Of a stretch of 64,000 nucleotides of DNA, positions 45,286 to 54,582 are shown in pieces. The position numbers were made by a program, and so were the translations under genes. The DNA is from Flavisphingopyxis soli (GTDB lineage: Bacteria; Pseudomonadota; Alphaproteobacteria; Sphingomonadales; Sphingomonadaceae), in the NCBI RefSeq assembly GCF_007995095.1, contig NZ_VOPY01000004.1:62001-126000 (forward strand), in the 5' to 3' direction. Numbering within the stretch: position 1 is the first letter of the stretch; every line of letters starts with the position of its first letter. A model generated the notes under the pieces. It searched no databases, had not been told where the DNA came from, and was given only the letters and a program-made list of their open reading frames with translations.

Positions 45286-47250
45286 TCAGGCGCGCGCGCG
45301 GCGCGGGTTATGCTCTTCAGCGTCGTGGGCGAGCAGTATCGCGGCGGCATAGTCGGGCACCGCCCGGCTGAAATAATAGCCCTGGCCGAGCGTGCAGCCT
45401 GCCTCGCGCACCGCGCGCACCTGCTCGATGGTCTCGACCCCCTCGGCGACGATGTCCATCCCGAGTTTCGATCCAAGTTCGGCAACGGCGCGGATGATCG
45501 CGTCGGTCTTGCGGCCGACGTTCGGACCCGAGACGAAGCTGCGATCGATCTTGATCTTGCTGAAGGGATATTTCTGCACGTAGCTGAGCGACGAATAGCC
45601 GGTTCCGAAATCGTCGAGCGCGAACTTGATGCCGATCGCCGACAGGTCGTGAATGAAGTTCTCGGTCGCGTCGTGGTCGTCGAGCAGTAGGCTTTCGGTG
45701 ACCTCGAGTTCGAGCCGCGACGGATCGAGCCCGGCCTGGCGGATCGCATTGATGATGCCGAGCGCTGCGCCGGGCGCCTTGATCTGTAGCGGCGAGAGGT
45801 TGACCGCGAGCGAAATGTCGTCGGGCCAGCGCGCCGCGGCCTTGGCCGCCTGCGCGGTGATCCAGTTGCCGAGCGTCACGATCACGCCGGTTTCTTCGGC
45901 CAGCGGGATGAATTCGTCGGGCATCAGTTCGCCCCGGGTCGGGTGAAACCAGCGCACGAGCGCTTCGAAGCCGCGGATCCGCCCCGATTCCAGGTCGACC
46001 ACCGGCTGGAAATAGACCGACAATTCGTCTTTCAGGATCGCGGCGCGAAGTTCGGCCTCGATCTCGCGCTTGCGGGCGAGATCGCGGTTCATCGACGGGG
46101 CGTAAAAACAGGTCTGTCGGCGGCCGTTGACCTTGGCATGGTACAGCGCGAGATCGGCGTTCTGCATCAGCGTTGCCGCGCTCGACGCGTCCTCGGGGAG
46201 CAGCGCGACCCCGATCGAGGCGTGGACTTCGAGCCATTTGCGATCGATCCCGACCGGCCGCATGATCTCGGCGTGGATTTCGCTGGCCAGCCGCTCGCTT
46301 TCGTGGCGATCGGCAACTTCGCAAAAGACGATGAACTCGTCGCCGCCGAAGCGGGCGACGGTGGCGTGGTCGGGCGAAACTTCGGCGAGCCGGGCAGCAA
46401 TTTGCGCGAGAACCTGATCGCCGACGGGATGGCCGAACAGGTCGTTGATCTCCTTGAATCGGTCGAGATCGAGCCAGAACAGGGCCAGGATCGTATCCTT
46501 GCCGGCGGAGCGCAAGCGTTCGGTCATGTCGTGGTCAAGGCCGGCGCGATTGGCGAGACCGGTGACGACGTCGATCCTCGCAAGATGGCGCATTTCGGCG
46601 GCCAGGCGCTCGTTGGTCTCGGCCGAGCCGATCGATTCGCGCAGGACCTTGAACAGGTTGATCGTGATCGTCATCATCGCGACGACCAGGAGCATCAGGT
46701 TCGCCGCGAGAAACACGAACGGCAGCGTGCCGATGACCAGCAATGCAATGACGACGGGAAGGACGACGAGGCTGAGCTGGCCCATCGCGATCACGGGTCG
46801 CCCGGCGTTGCGGGCGCAGATGCCGACGCCATAACAGAGCGCACTGACCATCAGCAGAATTTCGACCTGTGGGCCGGCGCGGATCAGCAGCGCGACGGCG
46901 GCGGTCGCGCCGAGGACGAACGCATAGCTGAACGCGCCGATCTCATAAATGAATTCGAGCAAGCGGGTGCTGCGCGACTGGTCGTCGCAAGCGAGGCTCA
47001 GAGCGCCTGCGACGCGGGCGATCGCGATGACCGACAGCAGCGCGCTCAGGAAGACGATCTCGATCTTGCCGCTGACATAGGCGGCGACCCAGGCGCCGAC
47101 GCTGCCGGTAAACGCACCGATCGCAAGACTGGCAGGCTGGGTATAGAGCGTGCGCACCAGCATCCGGCGAACGCGCTCGGACAGCGCGTCGCTGCCCAGC
47201 GAGCGCGCGCCTGCCGCCAAGATGTTTAATGATCGGGCAAATTTTGCCAT
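45286..47250 (-). CDS. Membrane GGDEF-EAL cyclic-di-GMP enzyme
   Basis: The 654-residue protein has about six N-terminal helices (residues 35-200), a GGDEF domain (DLDRFKEINDLFGHPVGDQVL, then ARFGGDEFIVF), and an EAL domain (RGFEALVRWFHP, AVNLSPLQIK, LEVTESLLLDD, LDDFGTGYSSLSYVQ, KIDRSFV). Both catalytic signatures are intact, so it could make and break cyclic-di-GMP; which dominates is unknown. The membrane sensor region has no recognised fold name. The ATG at 47250 lies 99 bases downstream of the zapE stop, with a small hairpin (ATCACC/GGTGAT near 47302-47319) between. Confidence 0.95.
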   Translation of the reverse strand: MAKFARSLNILAAGARSLGSDALSERVRRMLVRTLYTQPASLAIGAFTGSVGAWVAAYVSGKIEIVFLSALLSVIAIARVAGALSLACDDQSRSTRLLEFIYEIGAFSYAFVLGATAAVALLIRAGPQVEILLMVSALCYGVGICARNAGRPVIAMGQLSLVVLPVVIALLVIGTLPFVFLAANLMLLVVAMMTITINLFKVLRESIGSAETNERLAAEMRHLARIDVVTGLANRAGLDHDMTERLRSAGKDTILALFWLDLDRFKEINDLFGHPVGDQVLAQIAARLAEVSPDHATVARFGGDEFIVFCEVADRHESERLASEIHAEIMRPVGIDRKWLEVHASIGVALLPEDASSAATLMQNADLALYHAKVNGRRQTCFYAPSMNRDLARKREIEAELRAAILKDELSVYFQPVVDLESGRIRGFEALVRWFHPTRGELMPDEFIPLAEETGVIVTLGNWITAQAAKAAARWPDDISLAVNLSPLQIKAPGAALGIINAIRQAGLDPSRLELEVTESLLLDDHDATENFIHDLSAIGIKFALDDFGTGYSSLSYVQKYPFSKIKIDRSFVSGPNVGRKTDAIIRAVAELGSKLGMDIVAEGVETIEQVRAVREAGCTLGQGYYFSRAVPDYAAAILLAHDAEEHNPRRARA

Positions 47251-47349
47251 GGATGCTGCCGTACGCGCAAGACTTCACTGTACAGTTAACAGCTTAGCAG
47301 GATCACCGGCGTTGGTGATGCCTATGCGTGAATCACCCGGCGATGGTCT

Positions 47350-48474
47350 TCAGCCGACATCGTCCCCGACGCCGTGGCCCAGCGCGAGATAGGCCTCCGA
47401 GCGCATCTCGAGCAATCGCGAGACGGTGCGGTCGAATTCGAACCGGCCGTCGCCCGCGGGATACAGGCCGTCGGGTTCGGCATCGGCGCTGGCGAGCAGC
47501 TTGACGCGATATTCGTAGAGCGCGTCGATCAAGGTGACGAAGCGCGCCGCCTCGTTGCGCATGTCGGGCCCCATCACCGGAATGCCGACGATGATGACGG
47601 CGTGGAAGGTCCGCGCGATCGCGAGATAGTCGCTTGCCCCGCGCGCCTCGCCGCACAGGCGTTTGAAACTGAACACCGCGACGCCCTTGAGCGCCTTGGG
47701 CACGTGCAGCGTGCGCTTGCCGCCGACCGCCAGTTCGCAACTCGGGACGTGCGCCTTGTCGCTCGGCGGATAGTCGGTGAGGCGAAAGAACGCCTCGCTC
47801 AGAGCGGTGGTCGCGGCCGGACCGTTGGGGACATGCCACAGGCTGGCATCGCCCAGCCGGTCGCGGCGGTAATCAGTCGGGCCGTTGAGCGCGATGATGT
47901 CGTTTTCCGCCTCGATGGTCGCGATGAAGGGCAGGAAATGCTCTCGGTTGAGGCCGTCCTTGTAGAGGTCGCGCGGCGGCCGGTTCGATGTCGCGACGAC
48001 GGTCACGCCCTGGCCGAGCAATGCGGTGAACAGCCGCGATATGATCATCGCGTCGGCCGAATTGTTGATCACCATCTCGTCAAACGCGAGCAGGCGCACG
48101 CCCTTGGCGATATCCCCGGCGACGGCGTTGACCGGATCGCCCTGTTCGGTCTGGCGCGCGGTCTTGAGCGCGGCGTGGACGTCGAGCATGAAGGCATGGA
48201 AATGGACGCGGCGCTTGCGCTCGATTCGCAGCGTTTCGAAGAACAGGTCCATCAGCATCGACTTGCCGCGCCCGACCGCGCCCCACAGATAGGCGCCGCG
48301 TGTGCGGTCTGGCTTGCGGTCCAGCAGCCGCGCGATGAAACCGCGTTCGGCGCAGGTCGCCTCGAGCCGGTCCTGCAGGTCGGCGAGCGTCGCGACTGCG
48401 GCGGCCTGCTGTGCGTCGGGCTTGAGCTCGCCCGCCTCGATCAGCGCGGCATAGCGCGCGGCGAGGCCGGTCAT
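47350..48474 (-). CDS. zapE: Cell division protein ZapE (AFG1-like ATPase)
   Basis: The 374-residue P-loop ATPase has GAYLWGAVGRGKSMLMDLFFETL (Walker A), RRVHFHAFMLDVHAAL, VRLLAFDEMVINNSADAMIISRLF (Walker B and AFG1 signature), VTVVATSNRPPRDLYKDGLNREHFLPFI (sensor), and FKRLCGEARGASDYLAIARTFHAVIIVGIPVM. In E. coli ZapE modulates Z-ring assembly under stress; eukaryotic AFG1 acts in mitochondrial quality control. The stop of the upstream thioesterase overlaps its ATG by 4 bases. Confidence 0.95.
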   Translation of the reverse strand: MTGLAARYAALIEAGELKPDAQQAAAVATLADLQDRLEATCAERGFIARLLDRKPDRTRGAYLWGAVGRGKSMLMDLFFETLRIERKRRVHFHAFMLDVHAALKTARQTEQGDPVNAVAGDIAKGVRLLAFDEMVINNSADAMIISRLFTALLGQGVTVVATSNRPPRDLYKDGLNREHFLPFIATIEAENDIIALNGPTDYRRDRLGDASLWHVPNGPAATTALSEAFFRLTDYPPSDKAHVPSCELAVGGKRTLHVPKALKGVAVFSFKRLCGEARGASDYLAIARTFHAVIIVGIPVMGPDMRNEAARFVTLIDALYEYRVKLLASADAEPDGLYPAGDGRFEFDRTVSRLLEMRSEAYLALGHGVGDDVG

Positions 48475-48950
48475 CCGCCCTTCTTCAACATGCCCGAAAA
48501 GCTCGCGACGATGTGCGGGCTGTCGCTGCCGGCCTCCGCGGGCGCCTGGACCAGCCGGCCGCGCAGGAAGACGAGGTGCTTGGTGTCGCGGACGATCTCG
48601 ACCTCGGCATCGAGCGGCTCGTCGAGTCGCCCCGCGCCGACGAACTGCATCGACAGGTCGACCGTGACGGTGCGCGGCCCCATCGCGATGCCGAGCGTGC
48701 GCGCCGCCGCGAACAGCGCGATATCGGCAAAAGCGAGGCTGATCCCGCCATGGACGTTGTCGGCAAGGTTGCTGTGTTTGCGTTCGGGCACGATGCGCAC
48801 GCGCGCGGTCGTCTTGCCGTTCGGCTGGATCCGCATCGGGCCGAGAAAGTGGTTGAAACGCTCGCCTTCCCTGATCTCCCAGCGGAACCAGCCGGGATGA
48901 TCGGGATCGGGCCCGAACGCAAAGCGCGGATCGATGTCGGGACCGGTCAA
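48471..48950 (-). CDS. PaaI-type hotdog thioesterase
   Basis: The 159-residue protein is a single hotdog domain with NVHGGISLAFADIALFAAARTLG (the HGG-x6-D acyl-CoA thioesterase motif, residues about 65-85) followed by TVDLSMQFVGAGRLDEPLDAEVEIVRDTKHLVFLRGRLVQ. The N-terminal 45 residues add an acidic, Trp-containing extension. The start is TTG at 48950, chosen because GGGAGAGG lies 5 bases before it. The substrate is unknown. It overlaps zapE by 4 bases and follows sdhB by 15 bases, so it is probably in that transcript. Confidence 0.87.
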   Translation of the reverse strand: MTGPDIDPRFAFGPDPDHPGWFRWEIREGERFNHFLGPMRIQPNGKTTARVRIVPERKHSNLADNVHGGISLAFADIALFAAARTLGIAMGPRTVTVDLSMQFVGAGRLDEPLDAEVEIVRDTKHLVFLRGRLVQAPAEAGSDSPHIVASFSGMLKKGG

Positions 48951-48965
48951 CGGACCTCTCCCGCC

Positions 48966-49751
48966 TTAGAGCTGGCGCTCGACCATCAGCTTCTTGGTCT
49001 CGGCGATCGCGCGCGCCGGGTTCAGGCCCTTGGGACAGGCGTTGGCGCAGTTCATGATCGTGTGGCAGCGATAGAGGCGATAGGGATCCTCAAGCTCGTC
49101 GAGCCGCTCGCCGGTCATTTCGTCGCGGCTGTCGGCGAGCCAGCGATAGGCCTGGAGCAGGATCGCGGGGCCGAGGAACTTGTCGCTGTTCCACCAGTAG
49201 CTCGGGCAGCTGGTCGAGCAGCAGGCGCACAGGATGCACTCGTAAAGCCCGTCGAGCTTGGCGCGGTCCTCGGGGCTCTGCAGCCGTTCCTTGCCCGAAG
49301 GCGGCGGCGTGACGGTCTTGAGCCACGGCTGGATCGACGCATATTGCGCGTAGAAATGCGTGAAATCGGGGACGAGGTCCTTGATCACTTCCATGTGCGG
49401 CAGCGGCGTGATCGTGACGGTCGACTTGCAGTCCTCGATCGCGGTGGTGCAGGCGAGGCCGTTCTTGCCGTCGATGTTCATCGAGCACGATCCGCAGATG
49501 CCTTCGCGGCACGAACGGCGGAAGGTCAGGCTGGGGTCCTGTTCGGACTTCATCTTGATCAGCGCGTCGAGCACCATCGGGCCGCAATCGTCGGTATCGA
49601 TCTCGAACGTGTCGTAGCGCGGATTCTCTCCGCTGTCGGGATCGTAGCGATAGACCTTGAAGCCGCGCGTCTTGCCCGCGCCGTTGGCGGCAGCGTGACG
49701 CTTGCCGTTCTTTTTGATCTTGCTGTTCGCGGGCAAAGTGAATTCGGCCAT
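48966..49751 (-). CDS. sdhB: Succinate dehydrogenase iron-sulfur subunit
   Basis: The 261-residue protein has all three cluster sites: the [2Fe-2S] ligands in [22 protein letters not shown], the [4Fe-4S] ligands in [14 protein letters not shown], and [17 protein letters not shown] for the remaining clusters. It carries electrons from SdhA to quinone through the membrane subunits. The start ATG 49751 gives the family N-terminus ([19 protein letters not shown]). No sdhA, sdhC or sdhD is next to it; the upstream neighbour is a divergent glycan gene. It precedes the thioesterase and zapE on the same strand. Confidence 0.97.
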   Translation of the reverse strand: MAEFTLPANSKIKKNGKRHAAANGAGKTRGFKVYRYDPDSGENPRYDTFEIDTDDCGPMVLDALIKMKSEQDPSLTFRRSCREGICGSCSMNIDGKNGLACTTAIEDCKSTVTITPLPHMEVIKDLVPDFTHFYAQYASIQPWLKTVTPPPSGKERLQSPEDRAKLDGLYECILCACCSTSCPSYWWNSDKFLGPAILLQAYRWLADSRDEMTGERLDELEDPYRLYRCHTIMNCANACPKGLNPARAIAETKKLMVERQL

Positions 49752-49905
49752 GTCTTCGATCGTCCTGATAGGGTGCGAGCTATGCGGGTAGCCAAAAGCG
49801 CCGCCTGGCTCAACGACCAAATGCTTTCATTTGGCGGCTGCCGGGTTATGGATCGGCACGACCAGCGTGCGGGGCGCGGTTCACGATCACCCGTGGGGAG
49901 CACCC

Positions 49906-51048
49906 TTGCGTATCTGTTTCCTGTTCAACCACGACCAGCCGCACCAGGTTGCGCACAGCCTGCCGATCGCGCGCGCGATGGCGGCGCGCGGGGCGCACGA
50001 GGTCGTGCTGGCTGTGACTCACGACGCGGTCGAGCGCGAAGTCCGGCGCCTGCTCGGCGCCGATCAGGCGCGCGTGACGATTATCAGCCTGCGGACCCGG
50101 GGGCTGGTCCGGCGCTCGGCGGCGCGCCTGCTCGACCCGCTGTTTCCTGCGCGGCGGCTGGCGATCTATCGCGACAATCTCGACTTCTTTCGGGGATTCG
50201 ACGTGCTCGTCGTCTCCGAAAAGACGTCGCTCGTGCTCAAGTCGCGCTATGGGCTCGATCGGCTAAAAATGGTCCACAGCCGCCATGGCGCGGGTGATCG
50301 GGCGATCGGTTTCGACAAGGCGAGCGCCCGCTTCGATCTCGTCCTCGTCTCGGGTCCCAAGATCCGCGATCGGCTGATCGCCGAGGCCGGGGTCGATCCC
50401 GCCAAGATCGCGCTCATCGGCTACGTCAAGTTCGACATCGAACCGCGGCCCCTTGATCTGGGCTTTGCCGATCCGGCGCGTCCGACCGTCATCTATAATC
50501 CGCATCCCTCGCCGCATCTGTCGTCATGGTATCGTTTCGGACCATCTGTGCTGCGCCAGTTTGCCGCGAGCGATCGCTACAACCTGATCTTCGCGCCGCA
50601 TGTCATGCTGTTCCAGCGCCGCTTCAACTTCGCGCTCGACCGGCTGTCGGCAGCGCGCGCGGTGCCGCCGGGGCGCGAATTTACCGACCTGCCCAACCTG
50701 CATATCGACCTGGGTAGCACGCGCAGCGTCGACATGAGCTATGTCCGCGCCGCCGATATCTATCTCGGCGACGTCAGCAGCCAGGTGTACGAATTCCTTG
50801 CTCGCCCGCGCCCGTGCCTGTTCCTCGATGCGCACGACACCGACTGGCGCGGCGATCCCAACTACCTCCACTGGCAGGCGGGCCCGGTCATCGACGACGT
50901 GGGCGATATCATCGCCGCTACCGACGCCGCCGTGGCGAGCCATCCCGACTATCTCGCCCGCCAGCGCGAACTGCTCGCGGCGACCTTTGCGGGTAGTGAT
51001 CGCCCTGCGTCGGAGCGGGCCGCCGACGCGATCGAGGCGCTGGCATGA
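49906..51048 (+). CDS. CDP-glycerol glycerophosphotransferase/TagF-like glycosyltransferase
   Basis: The 380-residue protein begins RICFLFNHDQPHQVAHSLPIARAM after a TTG start at 49906 with a GGGGAG ribosome site. It has the GT-B two-domain layout with MVHSRHGAGDRAIGFDKAS, a link near TVIYNPHPSPHLSSWYRFGPSVLRQFA, and the C-terminal AADIYLGDVSSQVYEFLARPRPCLFLDAHD, which matches the D-x-SS-x-x-x-E motif of CDP-glycerol transferases such as TagF. Its donor could be CDP-glycerol or a related alditol. It leads the plus-strand glycan set and overlaps the next gene by 4 bases. Confidence 0.8.
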   Translation: MRICFLFNHDQPHQVAHSLPIARAMAARGAHEVVLAVTHDAVEREVRRLLGADQARVTIISLRTRGLVRRSAARLLDPLFPARRLAIYRDNLDFFRGFDVLVVSEKTSLVLKSRYGLDRLKMVHSRHGAGDRAIGFDKASARFDLVLVSGPKIRDRLIAEAGVDPAKIALIGYVKFDIEPRPLDLGFADPARPTVIYNPHPSPHLSSWYRFGPSVLRQFAASDRYNLIFAPHVMLFQRRFNFALDRLSAARAVPPGREFTDLPNLHIDLGSTRSVDMSYVRAADIYLGDVSSQVYEFLARPRPCLFLDAHDTDWRGDPNYLHWQAGPVIDDVGDIIAATDAAVASHPDYLARQRELLAATFAGSDRPASERAADAIEALA

Positions 51049-52133
51049 GCAAGATCGCGGTCCTGCTTCACGACTGTTCGCTCGGCGGGACCGAACGCGT
51101 CGCGCTCGAGCTGGCGCACGAATGGAGCAAGGCAGGGCGCAAGGTCGTGCTGCTGCTCGGCCACGACCGCGGCGCCTTCGCGGGAATGGTCGATCCCGAT
51201 ATCGAGATCGTCACGGCACCCGGACCCATGCGGCGCGGTCGCGGACAGGTCGCCCGGCTGGGCCGCTGGGCCGCCGAAGAATTGGCCGACCGGCCTGACG
51301 TGACCGCATTGTTCATACCGGGCAATTATCATTTCCCGGCGATTCGAGCGATCCGGGCACGCAATCCGGACCTCCACATCATTGCAAAGATCAGCAATAT
51401 TCTCGACCGGCCCGATCGACCCGCCTGGCGCCGCGGCGGCTTTGCCATGATCACGCGCCGGCGGCTGGCGGGCGTCGATGTCATCACCGTCCTGGGAGAA
51501 TCGCTCCGCGCCGACGCCGAAACGGTCTTCGGTCGGGATGTACGGATCGTGGTTGCTTTCGATCCCTGCCGCGCGGCCGCCGTTCCTGCGCCGAGCCATC
51601 CACCGGGAACTGGCTTGATCGCCGTCGGGCGGCTCGTCGGTCAGAAGAACATCGTGCTGCTGGTCGACGCCATGGCGCAACCCAGCCTGGCCGCGCGACA
51701 TCTGTTGATCGTCGGAGACGGCCCGCAACGCGGCGTATTGGAACTTCGGGCCCGAACGCTGGGCATCGCGGACCGAATCGAATTCGTCGGTATCCGGCAC
51801 GATGTCAGTGCGATGATGGAGGCCTCGGCGCTGTTGCTGCTGAGTTCGCTTTACGAAGGCTATCCCGCCGTCGCGATCGAGGCGCTCGCAGCAGGTATCG
51901 GCGTCGTAACGACCGACTGCACCCCGGCGATGGACGAAATACTTCCGAGCCCGTCGCTTGGCTGCATCGTGAGGTCGCTTAATCCGGCAGACTTCGCGCT
52001 TGCGGTCGCGGCCCAGCTTGACGGTGTTGCGTTCGATCGTGACGCCGCCGCACCGGTTGTTTCACGCCATCGGCCCGACCTTGCCGCGGGCCGTTATCTC
52101 GCGCTGTGCGACGGACAGGCGGCTGCGGCATGA
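51045..52133 (+). CDS. Glycosyltransferase family 4
   Basis: The 362-residue GT-B enzyme has an N-terminal domain (KIAVLLHDCSLGGTERVALELAHEW, typical of GT4). In the C-terminal half GLIAVGRLVGQKNIVLLVDAMAQ, LLIVGDGPQRGVLELRARTLG, RIEFVGIRHDVSAMMEASALLLLSSLYEGYPAVAIEALAAGIGVVTTDC carry the donor-binding motif with the E-x7-E pair. The sugar is unknown. ATG 51045 overlaps the upstream stop (ATGA) and the gene overlaps the flippase by 4 bases. Confidence 0.92.
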   Translation: MSKIAVLLHDCSLGGTERVALELAHEWSKAGRKVVLLLGHDRGAFAGMVDPDIEIVTAPGPMRRGRGQVARLGRWAAEELADRPDVTALFIPGNYHFPAIRAIRARNPDLHIIAKISNILDRPDRPAWRRGGFAMITRRRLAGVDVITVLGESLRADAETVFGRDVRIVVAFDPCRAAAVPAPSHPPGTGLIAVGRLVGQKNIVLLVDAMAQPSLAARHLLIVGDGPQRGVLELRARTLGIADRIEFVGIRHDVSAMMEASALLLLSSLYEGYPAVAIEALAAGIGVVTTDCTPAMDEILPSPSLGCIVRSLNPADFALAVAAQLDGVAFDRDAAAPVVSRHRPDLAAGRYLALCDGQAAAA

Positions 52134-53473
52134 GCGACCGTAGCGGCCTGAGGCGCGTCGGCGGCAACATCGCCGCGCTGGTCACCGGCAAGGCGGGGGC
52201 GGGGCTGCTCAGTGTCGTGACGCTGGCGATCGTCGCGCGCCGGCTGGGGGTCGAGAATTACGGCGTGCTGACGCTGGTCCACGGCTATGTCACGCTGATC
52301 GGCAGCGTCGTTGCGTTTTCGGGCTGGCACGGGCTGGTGCGCTATGGCGGCGAGGCGCTCCATCGCGGCGATCATGGCCGCTTCCTGCGGCTGGTCGGAT
52401 TCCTGTCGCTGATCGAGCTCGGCTTCGCGATCGTCGCGATCGCGCTCGCGGTGCTGCTCGTCCCGCTGGTCGGGCCGCGGCTCGGCTGGCCGCCCGACGC
52501 GATCCGCTTCGCGCCATTTTACTGCATCGCGGTGCTGGCGACGGTGCGCGCGACGCCGCAGGGCATTCTCCAGCTCGCCGACCGCTTCGACCTGATCGGC
52601 CTGCACCAGATCGTCATGCCGGTCGTCCGGCTGGTCGGCGCGCTGATCGCCTGGGCAATGGGCGGCGGCCTGACCGCCTTCTTCCTCGTCTGGCTGGCAG
52701 GCGCGCTGGCCGAGGGGATTTCGATGTGGCTGTTCGCGCTGGGCCGGCTGCCCGGACTCGTGCGCGATTATGACCGCCCGCTTGGCTCGTCGCTCAGGCC
52801 CCGTGCGATTCGCCGCGACAATCCCGGCATCCTGCCCTTTATCGCGACGACCAATGCCGACCTGACGCTGCAGGAATTCGCGCCCAACGCGGTGCCGCTG
52901 GTGATCGGCTGGGTGCTCGGCCCCGCCGCAGTCGGCCTGTTCGCGCTATCGCTGCGCGTCAGCAACGTCATCATGCAGCCCGCGCGGATGATGGGCCAGG
53001 CGAGCTATGCGGTGATCGCCGACCTCATCCGGCGCAAACGCTTTGCCGAACTGTCGCAAACCGTGTGGCGCAGCGTCGCGATCGCGACCGCGCTGGCGGG
53101 CGTCCTCGTTGCGGTCATCGCATTGTTCGCGCCGACGATATTGACGCTGCTCGGCGGGGCGAGCTTTGCCGGCGGCGCGGTCCTGTTGATCATCGTCGCG
53201 GCGGGCCGCGCCCTGCAGGCGGGCGCGCCGGTGCTGATCGCGACCTTGACCGCGTTCGGGCGGCCGGGTCGATCAATCATGGTCAACCTGTCGGCCAGCC
53301 TCGTTTTCCTTGCGGTACTGCCGCTGCTGCTCGCGCGGCTCGGGGTCGAGGGCGCGGGATTGCAGGTGTTGCTGCAGGCCGTCGCGACGATCGCGGCGCT
53401 GACATGGCTGGTGCGGCGCTTGCTCGCCGATCCGCCCGAAATGCCCGACGATGCGCCCGAGGTGTCGTCATGA
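52130..53473 (+). CDS. Polysaccharide flippase (Wzx/MOP family)
   Basis: The 447-residue membrane protein has about 12-14 hydrophobic helices: GGNIAALVTGKAGAGLLSVVTLAIVARRLGVENYGVLTLVHGYVT is the usual N-terminus of oligosaccharide flippases, and the second half repeats the pattern (FAPNAVPLVIGWVLGPAAVGLFALSLRVSNVIMQPARMMGQASYAVI). It probably moves a lipid-linked glycan to the periplasm. ATG 52130 overlaps the GT4 stop as ATGA. It is the third gene of the glycan set. Confidence 0.9.
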   Translation: MSDRSGLRRVGGNIAALVTGKAGAGLLSVVTLAIVARRLGVENYGVLTLVHGYVTLIGSVVAFSGWHGLVRYGGEALHRGDHGRFLRLVGFLSLIELGFAIVAIALAVLLVPLVGPRLGWPPDAIRFAPFYCIAVLATVRATPQGILQLADRFDLIGLHQIVMPVVRLVGALIAWAMGGGLTAFFLVWLAGALAEGISMWLFALGRLPGLVRDYDRPLGSSLRPRAIRRDNPGILPFIATTNADLTLQEFAPNAVPLVIGWVLGPAAVGLFALSLRVSNVIMQPARMMGQASYAVIADLIRRKRFAELSQTVWRSVAIATALAGVLVAVIALFAPTILTLLGGASFAGGAVLLIIVAAGRALQAGAPVLIATLTAFGRPGRSIMVNLSASLVFLAVLPLLLARLGVEGAGLQVLLQAVATIAALTWLVRRLLADPPEMPDDAPEVSS

Positions 53474-54582
53474 CTGCGCCCGATCTTGCCGGGCGGCGCG
53501 TTTTCGTTTTCGCCAAGGGCTTCGCCCCCGACGAAGGCGGGATGCAGACCTACGCCGCAGGCGTAGCGCATGGCTATGCGGCGCTGGGGGCAAGCGTGAC
53601 CGTTTTTAGCCAGACCTCGATCGGCCCGCGCGTTTTCGAAGCCGATGGCCTGCGGCTCGTCGATATCGGGCCGGGCAAGTCGCCGCTGGTGATCGCGCGG
53701 CTGCGCGCGGCGGTCCGGCGAGAGATGCGCGCGAACGGTGCGCCCGATTTCGTCCATGCGACGACCTGGCGGACAGCGGTGATCGCGCGGCTCGCGGGGC
53801 TGGCTTTTGCCGTCACCGTCCATGGCCGCGAGATGGCGCGTACGCAGGGGCTTGCGGCGATGGTGATGCGCCATGTCCTCGCCCGCGCGGAGCGGATCGT
53901 CGCGGTCAGCCATTATACGCGCCGCGTCCTGCTCGTGCGTTTTCCCGAACTCACCGAGCGGACCGTCATTGCGTGGAACGGTTGCGACAGCGATCCGGCC
54001 TCGGCGTGCGGCCCCAAGGACACCGATCCGCCGCTGGTCCTGACCCTGTGCCGGATCGAGCCGCGCAAGAATGTCGCGACGGCGATAGGCGCGGTGGCGG
54101 CGTGCAACAGCCCCGCGATCCGCTGTCATTATATCGTCGCCGGGCGGGGTCCCGACCTCGCCAAGATCCGCGCGCAGGCCGAGCGGTTGTCGCAAGGGCA
54201 GGCGATCCGGATCGCGGGCTTCGTCTCCGATGACGAGATGGCCACGCTCTACCACCGCGCGGCGATCTTCCTCCACCCGCAGATCGCGGTCGAGCAGGGG
54301 CGCGATTTCGAAGGCTTCGGTATCGCGATCGCCGATGCGATGGCCGCCGGATGCGCGTGCATCGTCGGGCGCGACGGCGGCACCCCCGAACTCGTCGAAG
54401 ACGGGGTGTCGGGGATAGTCGTCGATGGCCATGACGGCGAGGAGGTCGGCGCGGCGCTCAGGATGCTGCTCGACGATACCGAGCGATGCCGGGCGATCGG
54501 CACGGCGGCGCGGACGCGCGCGGCGCGCTTCACCTGGGATCGCCATGTCCGGATCGCGCTCGGCACGATTCCCGGCGACTAG
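53470..54582 (+). CDS. Glycosyltransferase family 4
   Basis: The 370-residue GT-B enzyme has VFVFAKGFAPDEGGMQTYAAGVAHGYAALGASVTVFSQ, ERIVAVSHYTRRVLL, TVIAWNGCD, PLVLTLCRIEPRKNVATAIGAVAAC, IVAGRGPDLAKIRAQAERL, and the donor motif EGFGIAIADAMAAGCACIVGRDGGTPELVEDGVSG. The sugar is unknown. ATG 53470 overlaps the flippase stop (ATGA); the frame remains open upstream inside the flippase gene but reads as non-coding. Its end overlaps the convergent nucleotidyltransferase by 4 bases. Confidence 0.93.
   Translation: MTAPDLAGRRVFVFAKGFAPDEGGMQTYAAGVAHGYAALGASVTVFSQTSIGPRVFEADGLRLVDIGPGKSPLVIARLRAAVRREMRANGAPDFVHATTWRTAVIARLAGLAFAVTVHGREMARTQGLAAMVMRHVLARAERIVAVSHYTRRVLLVRFPELTERTVIAWNGCDSDPASACGPKDTDPPLVLTLCRIEPRKNVATAIGAVAACNSPAIRCHYIVAGRGPDLAKIRAQAERLSQGQAIRIAGFVSDDEMATLYHRAAIFLHPQIAVEQGRDFEGFGIAIADAMAAGCACIVGRDGGTPELVEDGVSGIVVDGHDGEEVGAALRMLLDDTERCRAIGTAARTRAARFTWDRHVRIALGTIPGD

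Noticed and set aside
47302-47319. ATCACC/GGTGAT hairpin after zapE as a terminator
   Set aside because: The stem is only 6 bp and no T-run follows on the minus strand.
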